Assembly (NCBI GenBank): GCA_034439915.1
Contig: JAWXBI010000029.1
Location: 1 to 22,018, forward strand
DNA length: 22,018 nucleotides
Reading direction: 5' to 3'
Source of the DNA: JADJLQ01 sp034439915
Lineage (GTDB): Bacteria > Bacteroidota > Bacteroidia > Chitinophagales > Saprospiraceae
Below the pieces are notes generated by a model. The model made no database searches, was not told the origin of the DNA, and saw nothing but the letters and a program-made list of their open reading frames with translations. The first letter of the stretch is position 1. The number at the start of each line of letters is the position of its first letter. Shown piece by piece: positions 15,105-22,013 of the stretch. A program made the translations under genes and the position numbers.

Positions 15105-16493
15105 TTAGTATTGTCCAATAAAAGTCACTTTTTTAGATTCAATGAATTGCGCACCGGAATAGACATCGAGGTGCACGATTTCTTTTCTTTCCTGTATAGT
15201 TTCCCTGGGCCTTCTGATAAAAAACATTTCTTCTATTCCCTGTCCGCTCGCCAGAGAATCAACTGCTTTACCGGCATAAACCAAAACTGTCGCGGAATCC
15301 CGGATCACCAGATGATAAGGCCGGGTAAAAGAAGATTTATTGATTATTTTCATCCGGTATAAATTGCCGATGGTTCCATCCTCGTTTTCCTGAAGCAGCT
15401 GACCAGGTACCCTTAGGATCGTGGTATCAAATGGAGCCCTGTCCAGCAAGAAAAAGCTCATAAGGCCCAGCAGCCCCACCAACACCACCGAATAGAATTT
15501 GATCCGGTAATTCCATTTTGATTTGATGCCGCTTTGAATATTGTTTTCACTGTCATAACGAATCAGGTCCGGTGGCCTGCCGGTCTTGACCATCATCATA
15601 TTACAGGCATCGATACAGGCTGTACAATTGGTGCATTCCATTTGAGTGCCGTTGCGGATATCAATCCCGGTGGGGCAGACTTTTACACAAAGGTCACAGT
15701 CGATGCAGTCTCCGGCCGACGCTTCGCGGTGGCGGCTGACTTTTGCCCGGGGTTCCCCGCGGATATAATCATAGGCTACTACAATAGAATTTTTATCCAG
15801 CAACACGCCCTGTAACCGGCCATAAGGGCATACCACCGTACAAACCAATTCCCGGGCAAAAGCAAAAACCAAGTAAAAGACTAATGAAAAAACAAGTATA
15901 GCTGAAAACCCAACCCAATGCCGGGATACCGGTTCGGTAATGATATTGGTCAGCGCTTTGACTCCAATGATATAAGATAAAAATACATTGGCAATCAGAA
16001 AAGACAATCCAAAAAAAATGAGGTGTTTCAAACCTTTTTTAAAGTACACTGCCCTGGTCCAGGTCTCCCGGTCCTGGATCATTTGTTTGTTGGCCGGTCC
16101 CTCAATCCAATATTCAATTTTGCGAAAGACCATTTCCATAAATATCGTTTGCGGGCAAATCCATCCGCAGAAAATACGTCCATAAGCCAGGGTAAAAACG
16201 ATAATAAACAAAAGGAAAGTCAGCATGGCCAAGCCAAAAAGGATAAAGTCCTGAGGGAGAAAGATTTTTCCAAAAAATATAAACTTGCCTTCGGTGAAAT
16301 TTAATAAAAATAGTGGCTCGCCATGAAAACTCAGAAATGGCAAGGTTACCAGAATGATCAGATATACCCAGGTCGCAATGGTCCGCCAGCGATAAAGCCT
16401 TCCGGTGGGTTGCAATGCATAGATCCATGATCGTTTCCCTGAGCCATCGACGGTTGCTATTTTGTTTTTAAATTCCTGGGTAGTATTGGACAA
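15105..16493 (-). CDS. ccoG: CcoG/FixG cytochrome oxidase accessory protein (polyferredoxin)
   Basis: The 462-aa protein has four to five transmembrane helices, the CGWICPQ motif (109-115) and VCPYGRLQG (221-229), then two 4Fe-4S cysteine sets: Cys263/266/269/273 (CIDCDLCVKVCP) and Cys287/290/293/297 (CTNCTACIDAC). A C-terminal Ig-like periplasmic domain follows. CcoG is a cupric reductase that supplies Cu(I) for the cbb3 CuB centre. The start is TTG 16493: the frame is closed by a stop 15 nt upstream and the next Met is near residue 90, inside the membrane region, while the N terminus (TVDGSGKRSWIYALQPTGRLYRWR) is conserved, so TTG must be used. It follows the Gre-like gene with a 23-bp gap. 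Confidence 0.95.
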   Translation of the reverse strand: MSNTTQEFKNKIATVDGSGKRSWIYALQPTGRLYRWRTIATWVYLIILVTLPFLSFHGEPLFLLNFTEGKFIFFGKIFLPQDFILFGLAMLTFLLFIIVFTLAYGRIFCGWICPQTIFMEMVFRKIEYWIEGPANKQMIQDRETWTRAVYFKKGLKHLIFFGLSFLIANVFLSYIIGVKALTNIITEPVSRHWVGFSAILVFSLVFYLVFAFARELVCTVVCPYGRLQGVLLDKNSIVVAYDYIRGEPRAKVSRHREASAGDCIDCDLCVKVCPTGIDIRNGTQMECTNCTACIDACNMMMVKTGRPPDLIRYDSENNIQSGIKSKWNYRIKFYSVVLVGLLGLMSFFLLDRAPFDTTILRVPGQLLQENEDGTIGNLYRMKIINKSSFTRPYHLVIRDSATVLVYAGKAVDSLASGQGIEEMFFIRRPRETIQERKEIVHLDVYSGAQFIESKKVTFIGQY

Positions 16494-16516
16494 GGGAAGC
16501 CAGATAGGTTAATTGG

Positions 16517-16969
16517 TTATTGAATCTGTTTAATCGTTAAAACGGCGTCTCCAAACGGTATAGATTGTCCTGGTTTTTTTTCGCTCAATTGATTGGCTAT
16601 GTCTGAATCGAGTGATATTCCGATGAGCTGTCTGCCGTCATCCAGCAGAATGGGTTTAGTTGAAATACCCATATAAAACAGGACATCCCCGGCATCCACC
16701 AGGGCGCCGGCGACGGCATCTGTATTTTCTGATTCGAACAGGTTTTCCAATTTAGTGAGGTCATTTTCCACCGAATTCAACCTGGATTGATAGCTGTGCA
16801 TCATATCCATTGAATTGTTTTGAAAAGAAGCATCTTCGGGATCGATGACCTCCCCTTCGGTCAGATCCGCTCCTTGCTGAAAACCCTGAATCGTCTTATT
16901 GATTTCAGCAATCAACGATTGTTGATAATGCATCAATCGATTTATTATGTTCTTTTTGTCAGTCATCAT
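16517..16969 (-). CDS. Gre-like (GreA/GreB C-terminal domain) protein inside the cbb3 operon
   Basis: The 150-aa protein has a helical N-terminal part (about 5-80: NRLMHYQQSLIAEINKTIQG ... SYQSRLNSVENDLTKLENLF) and a C-terminal part (about 85-150: GALVDAGDVLFYMGIS ... GISLDSDIANQLSEKKPGQSIPF ... VLTIKQI) that follows the pattern of the GreA/GreB FKBP-like domain seen in Bacteroidota Gre-like proteins. Gre factors bind in the RNA polymerase secondary channel. The tip acidic pair needed for transcript cleavage would lie between the N-terminal helices, where E38-x-E40-V-I-D43-P-E45-D46 could serve. It lies 7 bp after ccoP and 23 bp before ccoG. Family call is from pattern; a role in oxidase expression is not known. 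Confidence 0.65.
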   Translation of the reverse strand: MMTDKKNIINRLMHYQQSLIAEINKTIQGFQQGADLTEGEVIDPEDASFQNNSMDMMHSYQSRLNSVENDLTKLENLFESENTDAVAGALVDAGDVLFYMGISTKPILLDDGRQLIGISLDSDIANQLSEKKPGQSIPFGDAVLTIKQIQ

Positions 16970-16976
16970 AAAAATT

Positions 16977-17870
16977 TTATTTTGTTACTTGCATTGAATC
17001 TACGACCATCCCGTCGGATTCTACAAATAACGCACCTTGTTTTTCCCTGGCATTCGGCGGGTTTGAACCGTGAAGTGACTTGACATAAGAGGACAATTGT
17101 GCAATTTGAAGCGGTGAAAAATCCGCTGCCCAGCTCTTCATGCCTTTTTCCGGGAACCCATATTTTATGGTTTTGAAAATATCCTTTATACTCCCATTAT
17201 GTAGCCAATAATCATCCGTCAGGTTGGGGCCCACGACGTTTCCTTCACCACTTACACCATGGCAAACCGCACAATTGGCTTTATAAGTCATTGAGCCTTT
17301 GATGATATCCTCCGTTCCCAGCAGAGTGACATTTTTTTCATCCACATTATTGGCCGTGGTAGCCAGAAGTTGGGTCATAGATGCCTCAGCCCGTTGATTT
17401 TCAGCTTTCAATTCCGTAAGCTGGCTGGGTATAGACTCACTGACAAACATCCTGTAGAGGTAAACAACCGCAAAAAGTATCGTAAAATAAAAAGCATAGG
17501 TCCACCAATTCGGGGTTTTATTATCCAATTCCCGGATCCCATCATAGTTGTGATTTAAATCGAGTTGGATTTCATCTTCAATGGCAACTGTTTTGTTGAG
17601 CCGTTGGAATAACGATGGTTTGGCCACCGGAGCTTCAATGGTTGCAGTTTTGGTTTTATAGAGTCCAAGGAACTGAAACATCATCGTTATTAAAAATAAT
17701 ACCAGGGCCAATTCCACCAGGATCACCGCGATCATTAAATAAGTTTCCAGAGGAATAGACTTGGTCAAACTTTTAACCGTAAAAGTTCCTTGTGCTGAGC
17801 CCGAGGTTATTATCAGGATGTTGGCTAATAAACCTGTTACCAATTTGTTTGAATGAATTGACGATTTCAT
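16977..17870 (-). CDS. ccoP: cbb3-type cytochrome c oxidase subunit III (CcoP), single-heme form
   Basis: The 297-aa protein has an N-terminal signal-like helix (about 8-26), a second helix (44-66), a soluble linker, the NWWTYAFYFTILFAVVYLYR segment (121-140) typical of CcoP, and one cytochrome c domain with CAVCH (200-204) and a likely distal Met244 (EKGMKSW). Proteobacterial CcoP carries two heme c groups; this one has only one CxxCH, as is common in Bacteroidota. It takes electrons from soluble cytochrome c to CcoO. The ATG overlaps the ccoQ stop (ATGA), indicating coupling. Confidence 0.93.
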   Translation of the reverse strand: MKSSIHSNKLVTGLLANILIITSGSAQGTFTVKSLTKSIPLETYLMIAVILVELALVLFLITMMFQFLGLYKTKTATIEAPVAKPSLFQRLNKTVAIEDEIQLDLNHNYDGIRELDNKTPNWWTYAFYFTILFAVVYLYRMFVSESIPSQLTELKAENQRAEASMTQLLATTANNVDEKNVTLLGTEDIIKGSMTYKANCAVCHGVSGEGNVVGPNLTDDYWLHNGSIKDIFKTIKYGFPEKGMKSWAADFSPLQIAQLSSYVKSLHGSNPPNAREKQGALFVESDGMVVDSMQVTK

Positions 17871-18025
17871 TTTAATGGGATATTAGCGCGTTCATCGATC
17901 TGGTTTTTATCCAACGAATACATATAAATGACCACACCCACAAACACCGTAACAAATAAAAGGAGCGAAATCAGGGGATAAATACTGACTTCATCTATTG
18001 CTTTTAAATAATTTGAAAATTTCAT
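17867..18025 (-). CDS. ccoQ: Small cbb3 subunit CcoQ-like protein
   Basis: Direct translation gives 52 aa starting MKFSNYLKAIDEVSIYPLIS, with one membrane helix (LLLFVTVFVGVVIYMY) and a charged tail (SLDKNQIDERANIPLK). Size, single helix and position between ccoNO and ccoP fit CcoQ/FixQ, which stabilises the oxidase complex. It starts 14 bp after ccoNO and its TGA overlaps the ccoP ATG by 4 bp. Sequence conservation of this subunit is low, so the call rests on position and topology. Confidence 0.85.
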   Translation of the reverse strand: MKFSNYLKAIDEVSIYPLISLLLFVTVFVGVVIYMYSLDKNQIDERANIPLK

Positions 18026-18039
18026 AGTTTAAATTTTAA

Positions 18040-20139
18040 TTATTTTTTTACATCGGTGCCCAGTCGCTGCAGGTAAGCAATCAGGGCAATGATTTCTTTA
18101 TCCCCACTGGTTTTGATCTGGGCTGCATTTAAAGCCAGTGCAATACTGTCTGCCTGCAAACGCAGGTCCTGGATACAGATTTGATCATATCCTTCAGGAT
18201 AAGGTACTCCCAGTTTTTGCATAGCCCTGATTTTAGCCGGGGTATTGGCGGTATACAAATCATTTTTAATGAGCCATGGATAAGCCGGCATGATGCTGCC
18301 CGGGCTGATTTCCTGGGGATCGCGCATATGGGTAAAATGCCAGCTATCGGGATACTTGCCTCCGATTCGGTGCAGGTCGGGTCCGGTGCGTTTGCTGCCC
18401 CATTGAAACGGATGGTCGTATATAAATTCACCTGCCTTACTGTATTCACCGTACCTCATTTCTTCATCCCGAAATGGCCTGATCATCTGGGAATGACAGG
18501 TATAACAGCCTTCCCTGACATAGATGTCGCGGCCCAATAATTCAAGCGGGGTATATGGTTTAACCGAACTGATGGTAGGCACATTGGATTCAATTAAAAA
18601 TGTTGGCACCAATTCCACCAGCCCGCCAATGGCGACGACCACCAGGCTGAGGACCAGCAATTGCACCGGTTTGCGTTCAATAGCGGTATGCCAATGCATT
18701 TTTTGAGTCGGCAGGGGTTGAGCGGAAAGCGGCATGGCTTCATCCGGCTCATTGGCCAGGAATCTACCTTGTTTCATGGTTTTATAGAGGTTGTAAACTG
18801 CATAAAAAGCCCCTATCCAATACAACAATCCACCTACCCCGCGAACTGCGTACATCGGTACAATATGGGTGACCGTTTCCAGAAACTGATACTGAAGCTG
18901 GCCGGATTCTGTAAATTTTTTCCACATCAGCGATTGGGCAAATCCTGCCCAGTACATGGGAATAGCATACAATAAAATACCTACTGTACTGATCAAAAAA
19001 TGAGCATTCGCCAATTTTCGGGAATACAGGGTTGTATTCCACATTCTCGGAACCAGGTAATACAACATGGCAAAAATCATAAAACCATTAAAACCCAATG
19101 CCCCGATATGTACATGCGCTACCGTCCAGTCGGTATAATGGCTGAATGCATTGACATTTTTTAAAGACAACATAGGCCCTTCAATGGTAGCCATACCATA
19201 ACACGTCAGGGATACCACCAGCATTTTGAGAATAGGGTCTTCCCTTACTTTGTCCCAGGCACCTCTCAGCGTAAATAATCCATTTAACATTCCACCCCAA
19301 CTGGGCAATATCAGCATGATGCTGAAAACCGTTCCCAGTGCTTGTGCCCATTCCGGTAAAGCGGTATACAATAAATGATGAGGACCTGCCCATATATAAA
19401 TGAATATCAACGCCCAGAAATGGATGATGCTCCAGCGATAGGAATAAATGGGGCGATCGGCTGCTTTAGGCACAAAATAATACATCAACCCGAGAAAGGG
19501 TGTGGTGAGAAAAAACGCCACCGCATTGTGCCCGTACCACCACTGGACCAAGGCATCCTGCACACCGGCATAGAAACTATAACTCTTAATCCATGAAAAT
19601 GGAATTTGAAACGAGTTGACAATATGCAGCATCGCCACGGTGACCCAGGTGCCTATAAAAAACCAGATCGAAACATATAGATGGCGTTCTCTTCTGCGTA
19701 AAATCGTACCAAACATATTAATCCCGAAAACAACCCAGATCAAGGTGATCAGGATATCCAGGGGCCATTCCAATTCAGCATATTCTTTACCTGAAGTATA
19801 TCCCATTACCAGGGTGATAGCTCCGAAAACGATGATGAACTGCCAACCCCAGAAATGGATTTTGCTCAACAGGTCGCTGAACAACCGGGTTTTCAGTACC
19901 CGTTGTAGTATAAAATAGGCCCCGGCAAATACCGCATTGCCTACAAAGGCAAATATGACAGCATTGGTATGCACCGGTCGTAAACGCCCAAAACTGGTAT
20001 AGGGAATTCCAAAGTTGAGCGCAGGAAATGCAAGTTGAAAAGCAATCAGCACCCCTACCAGCATACCTACGATTCCCCAGAATAAGGTTGCTACTCCAAA
20101 TTGTTTGACAATCTTATTGTCGTAATAAAATTTTTCCAC
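18040..20139 (-). CDS. ccoNO: cbb3-type cytochrome c oxidase, fused subunits I and II (CcoNO)
   Basis: The 699-aa protein starts at GTG 20139. Residues 1-465 are CcoN with about 12 helices and the active-site residues: His57 (RPVHTNA), His204 (WWYGHNAVAF), cross-linking Tyr248 and His254/His255 (YIWAGPHH) and His342/His344 (VAHVHIGALGF), which bind hemes b and b3 and CuB. A linker at about 460-490 leads to CcoO, with one anchoring helix (493-515) and a mono-heme cytochrome c domain with CYTCH (545-549) and distal Met617 (GSIMPAY). CcoN and CcoO are separate genes in Proteobacteria; the fusion is common in Bacteroidota. The enzyme reduces O2 to water with high affinity and pumps protons. It lies 6 bp after ccoS. 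Confidence 0.97.
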   Translation of the reverse strand: MEKFYYDNKIVKQFGVATLFWGIVGMLVGVLIAFQLAFPALNFGIPYTSFGRLRPVHTNAVIFAFVGNAVFAGAYFILQRVLKTRLFSDLLSKIHFWGWQFIIVFGAITLVMGYTSGKEYAELEWPLDILITLIWVVFGINMFGTILRRRERHLYVSIWFFIGTWVTVAMLHIVNSFQIPFSWIKSYSFYAGVQDALVQWWYGHNAVAFFLTTPFLGLMYYFVPKAADRPIYSYRWSIIHFWALIFIYIWAGPHHLLYTALPEWAQALGTVFSIMLILPSWGGMLNGLFTLRGAWDKVREDPILKMLVVSLTCYGMATIEGPMLSLKNVNAFSHYTDWTVAHVHIGALGFNGFMIFAMLYYLVPRMWNTTLYSRKLANAHFLISTVGILLYAIPMYWAGFAQSLMWKKFTESGQLQYQFLETVTHIVPMYAVRGVGGLLYWIGAFYAVYNLYKTMKQGRFLANEPDEAMPLSAQPLPTQKMHWHTAIERKPVQLLVLSLVVVAIGGLVELVPTFLIESNVPTISSVKPYTPLELLGRDIYVREGCYTCHSQMIRPFRDEEMRYGEYSKAGEFIYDHPFQWGSKRTGPDLHRIGGKYPDSWHFTHMRDPQEISPGSIMPAYPWLIKNDLYTANTPAKIRAMQKLGVPYPEGYDQICIQDLRLQADSIALALNAAQIKTSGDKEIIALIAYLQRLGTDVKK

Positions 20140-20145
20140 CGCTTT

Positions 20146-20313
20146 TTAACTTTTTTTAATGCTTTCTTGATTTTTATCTTGGTCATAGAGAATCCGATGC
20201 CCCGGAGAATACGTGTCATCAAACTGACCATCGTGAGCACTCCACCAATAAGCCAATAAGAAAAAAGCGGCCACCGAAAGGCTCGCCATTAAGAGTACAA
20301 TGATTACTGACAT
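20146..20313 (-). CDS. ccoS: CcoS family cbb3 oxidase maturation protein
   Basis: Direct translation gives 55 aa: MSVIIVLLMASLSVAAFFLL forms one membrane helix, followed by AYWWSAHDGQFDDTYSPGHR and ILYDQDKNQESIKKS. The GQFDD-x-x-x-P-x-x-R-I-L motif is the signature of CcoS, needed to insert cofactors into CcoN. It starts at ATG 20313 and ends 6 bp before the ccoNO GTG, making it the first gene of the cbb3 operon. It is easily missed because of its size. Confidence 0.93.
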   Translation of the reverse strand: MSVIIVLLMASLSVAAFFLLAYWWSAHDGQFDDTYSPGHRILYDQDKNQESIKKS

Positions 20314-20356
20314 AGTTCGATTAATTCAGATTAATAAATAGTTGTAATACCATATG

Positions 20357-20516
20357 GATTGGTCAATCAGAATTCGAAGCCACTTTTATATACCGGCTCG
20401 AAATCAATCCTGGAGCAGCAAATTTGCGTTCCATTAAATTGTTCATTGCTGAACAAAAGGAAACCAGGACCTGGTTTAGTAGTCGGTTTAGATCCTGGCA
20501 CATCCTTATGCGTGCC
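20357..20516 (-). promoter_or_regulatory. Dyad-rich leader/promoter region before the cbb3 operon
   Basis: The 267-bp gap between usp1 and ccoS holds five inverted repeats: GATTG-GT-CAATC (20357-20368), the perfect palindrome GCAAATTTGC (20418-20427), TTGTTCA-TTGC-TGAACAA (20439-20456; on the minus strand a 7-bp stem with a GCAA tetraloop), AAACCAGG-A-CCTGGTTT (20461-20477) and GGCAC/GTGCC (20497-20516). They could include the usp1 terminator, operators of the cbb3 operon, or a structured leader. I see neither a perfect -7 box nor the TGA-N6-TCA module of the stress genes here. Confidence 0.4.
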
Positions 20517-20580
20517 CTGAAGACAAACCTTACTGTTGCGATAAGGCATTCAGGCATTTGGTTAGTGGGCACGAACACGA

Positions 20581-21054
20581 TTATTTCTTTTTTGTTGACT
20601 TGCCTTTATAAATCATGACGGCGCAAGGAGCGTGTCGCAATACCGATTCAGCCACACTGCCCATCAGCACTCTGTTTAGGCCCCTTCTCCCATGAGAACC
20701 CATGATGATCAAATCTGATTTTTTGATTTTTGCGGCTTCCAATATCCCCTCCACCGGGTCCATTTTGTCGCTGATTTCAAAAGTGGGTTGCAGAAAGGGA
20801 TGTTCTTTTTGAATCAGGTCAACCTGGGCTTTGATTTTTTTCTGTACTTCTTTTTTGGTTTCATCAAACCAATCGTCCAATACCAGGTTGGACATACCGG
20901 TCAGCGTCCAGTCGTAAAAATTGGGACGGGGCAAAACATAAATGAGATGAAAAGCTGATCCGTATTTTTCTGCCAGTTGAATGGCTATTTCAAGGGTCTC
21001 CTCGGAGAGATCGGAGAAGTCCACCGGGCATAACACTTTTTTAATCCGTTTCAT
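20581..21054 (-). CDS. Universal stress protein (UspA family), copy 1
   Basis: This 157-aa single-domain USP has Asp12 (CPVDFSD) and the ATP-binding motif G-2x-G-9x-G-S (Gly119, Gly122, Gly132-Ser133, in MGSHGRRGLNRVLMGSVAESVLRHAPCAVMI), so it should bind ATP. It is about two thirds identical by eye to the next USP, with nearly the same length, so the two are a tandem duplication. The intergenic region before it carries the same 22-bp-phased dyads as hsp20. A Lys-rich tail (KGKSTKKK) ends the protein. USPs of this type help cells survive growth arrest and low oxygen; the exact role is unknown. Confidence 0.95.
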   Translation of the reverse strand: MKRIKKVLCPVDFSDLSEETLEIAIQLAEKYGSAFHLIYVLPRPNFYDWTLTGMSNLVLDDWFDETKKEVQKKIKAQVDLIQKEHPFLQPTFEISDKMDPVEGILEAAKIKKSDLIIMGSHGRRGLNRVLMGSVAESVLRHAPCAVMIYKGKSTKKK

Positions 21055-21090
21055 ACTTTGAATTTTACTCGTAACTCAATGATTACAGCA

Positions 21091-21155
21091 CAAAACTGAC
21101 TATTATTTAATGGCCTAGTTATGATGAGAAAAAGTATGAAAACTGATTTTGGTCA
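21091..21155 (-). promoter_or_regulatory. Candidate promoter with tandem CRP/FNR-type dyads for usp copy 1
   Basis: The minus-strand box CAGTTTTG (21098-21091) differs from TAnnTTTG by one base. CTGA-TTTTGG-TCAG (core 21144-21155, centre 21149.5) lies 58.5 bp from the box end, the distal position seen at hsp20. The proximal slot (21122-21133, TGATGAGAAAAA), 22 bp closer, keeps one good half-site. Confidence 0.42.
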
Positions 21156-21188
21156 GGTTACGGGAGGTAGGTATGAGGTATGGGTAGA

Positions 21189-21262
21189 GAGGTTAAAAGG
21201 TTAAAGCTATGATCTCTTGACCTTTAACCCTTGACCTTTAACCTTTAACCTTTAACCCCTGA
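21189..21262. repeat. Heptamer tandem repeat with inverted arm
   Basis: On the minus strand seven consecutive 7-mers run 3' from the end of usp copy 2: GGTCAGG, GGTTAAA three times, GGTCAAG, GGTTAAA, GGTCAAG. After a short spacer come inverted copies (CTTTAACC, TTTTAACC). The array can fold into a long imperfect hairpin. Its first unit lies inside the coding region and supplies the last codons of usp copy 2. Confidence 0.75.
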
Positions 21263-21719
21263 CCTCTTTTTTATAGATCATCACCGCGCAAGGGGCGTGG
21301 CGTAGCACCGCCTCGGCCACACTGCCCATAAGGATGCGGGTCAGGCCTTTTCGGCCGTGTGAACCCATGATGATCAGGTCTGATTTATGGGTAGCGGCTG
21401 CCTCCATGATGCCATCTGCCGGGTCCATCATTTCACTCAATTCGGAAGTGATGGTGACCCCGGGGTGGTCCTTTTTGATCAATTCAACCAGAACATTAAT
21501 TTTGATATTTACTTCTTTTTTGGTTTCCTCATACCAATTGTCGAGGACGGTCGCAGACATACCGCTCAGGCTCCAATCGTAAAGCTTTGGCCTGGACAAC
21601 ACATATATAATATGAAATATGGCCTCATATTTTTCTGCCAGTTGAAGGGCAATCTCGATGGTTTCATCAGAGAGGTCGGAAAAATCAACCGGGCAAAGGA
21701 TCTTTTTGATTTGTTTCAT
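21252..21719 (-). CDS. Universal stress protein (UspA family), copy 2
   Basis: This 155-aa single-domain USP is a paralogue of the copy 1 protein. It keeps Asp12 and the ATP-binding motif (MGSHGRKGLTRILMGSVAEAVLRHAPCAVMI). The proteins share the conserved YDW-[TS]-L-[TS]-GMS stretch and differ most in the middle helix (residues 70-97) and the tail. The last residues (EVRG) are read from a heptamer repeat that continues past the stop codon, so the natural C terminus may have been replaced by repeat growth. Unlike copy 1 it lacks the dyad module; instead a 14-bp direct repeat lies upstream. Confidence 0.95.
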   Translation of the reverse strand: MKQIKKILCPVDFSDLSDETIEIALQLAEKYEAIFHIIYVLSRPKLYDWSLSGMSATVLDNWYEETKKEVNIKINVLVELIKKDHPGVTITSELSEMMDPADGIMEAAATHKSDLIIMGSHGRKGLTRILMGSVAEAVLRHAPCAVMIYKKEVRG

Positions 21720-21771
21720 ACATCATTAAATTGAGGCGGCAGTACTATTAAAGCTGTACACAAGATAAGGA

Positions 21772-21825
21772 TTTATCTATTACATGGACTACCAATGGGT
21801 TATGAAGAATGTTTATCTATTGCAT
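21772..21825. repeat. 14-bp direct repeat upstream of usp copy 2
   Basis: TTTATCTATTACAT (21772-21785) and TTTATCTATTGCAT (21812-21825) differ at one base and start exactly 40 bp apart, close to four helical turns. They lie 53-106 bp upstream of the usp copy 2 start codon and could be paired protein-binding sites. Confidence 0.45.
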
Positions 21826-21883
21826 TTTGATTCCCTTTTTGGCAGGACCTCGTAAAATAACCCTGGTTTCTGCGCAATTAGTA

Positions 21884-21891
21884 TATATTTG
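21884..21891 (+). promoter_or_regulatory. -7 box of the tRNA-Pro promoter
   Basis: TATATTTG matches TAnnTTTG exactly and is followed by C, as is common. It lies 48 nt before the tRNA 5' end. No clear -33 TTTG is seen. A 7-bp inverted repeat TCAATGA/TCATTGA (21901-21907, 21919-21925) lies between the box and the tRNA and may fold in the pre-tRNA leader. Confidence 0.5.
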
Positions 21892-21939
21892 CAGCGCTTT
21901 TCAATGAGTGGCTGAAATTCATTGACGCTAATAAGCACT

Positions 21940-22013
21940 CGGGAAGTAGTTCAGCCCGGTAGAATGCCTGCTTTGGGAGCAGGAGGCCGCAGGTTCGAAT
22001 CCTGTCTTCCCGA
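21940..22013 (+). tRNA. tRNA-Pro (anticodon UGG)
   Basis: The acceptor stem CGGGAAG (21940-21946) pairs with CTTCCCG (22006-22012), with discriminator A at 22013. The anticodon stem CCTGC/GCAGG encloses TTTGGGA, giving anticodon TGG (21974-21976). The T arm GCAGG-TTCGAAT-CCTGT is normal. No CCA is encoded; the next bases are CTGAT. A C1 start is usual for bacterial tRNA-Pro. Confidence 0.96.

Noticed and set aside
20363..20578. Two overlapping short minus-strand frames (71 and 60 codons) between usp1 and ccoS
   Set aside because: They use different frames over the same DNA, show no recognisable protein, and cover the cluster of inverted repeats, which better explains this region.
20314..20580. 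FNR-type operator (TTGAT-N4-ATCAA) before the cbb3 operon
   Set aside because: I checked both strands for TGA-N6-TCA and found none. The box-like CAAATTTG at 20419-20426 has only one half-site at the shared spacing. The operon is therefore not assigned to the stress module.
21189..21262. CRISPR-like array
   Set aside because: The repeat unit is only 7 bp with no spacers; it is a simple tandem repeat.
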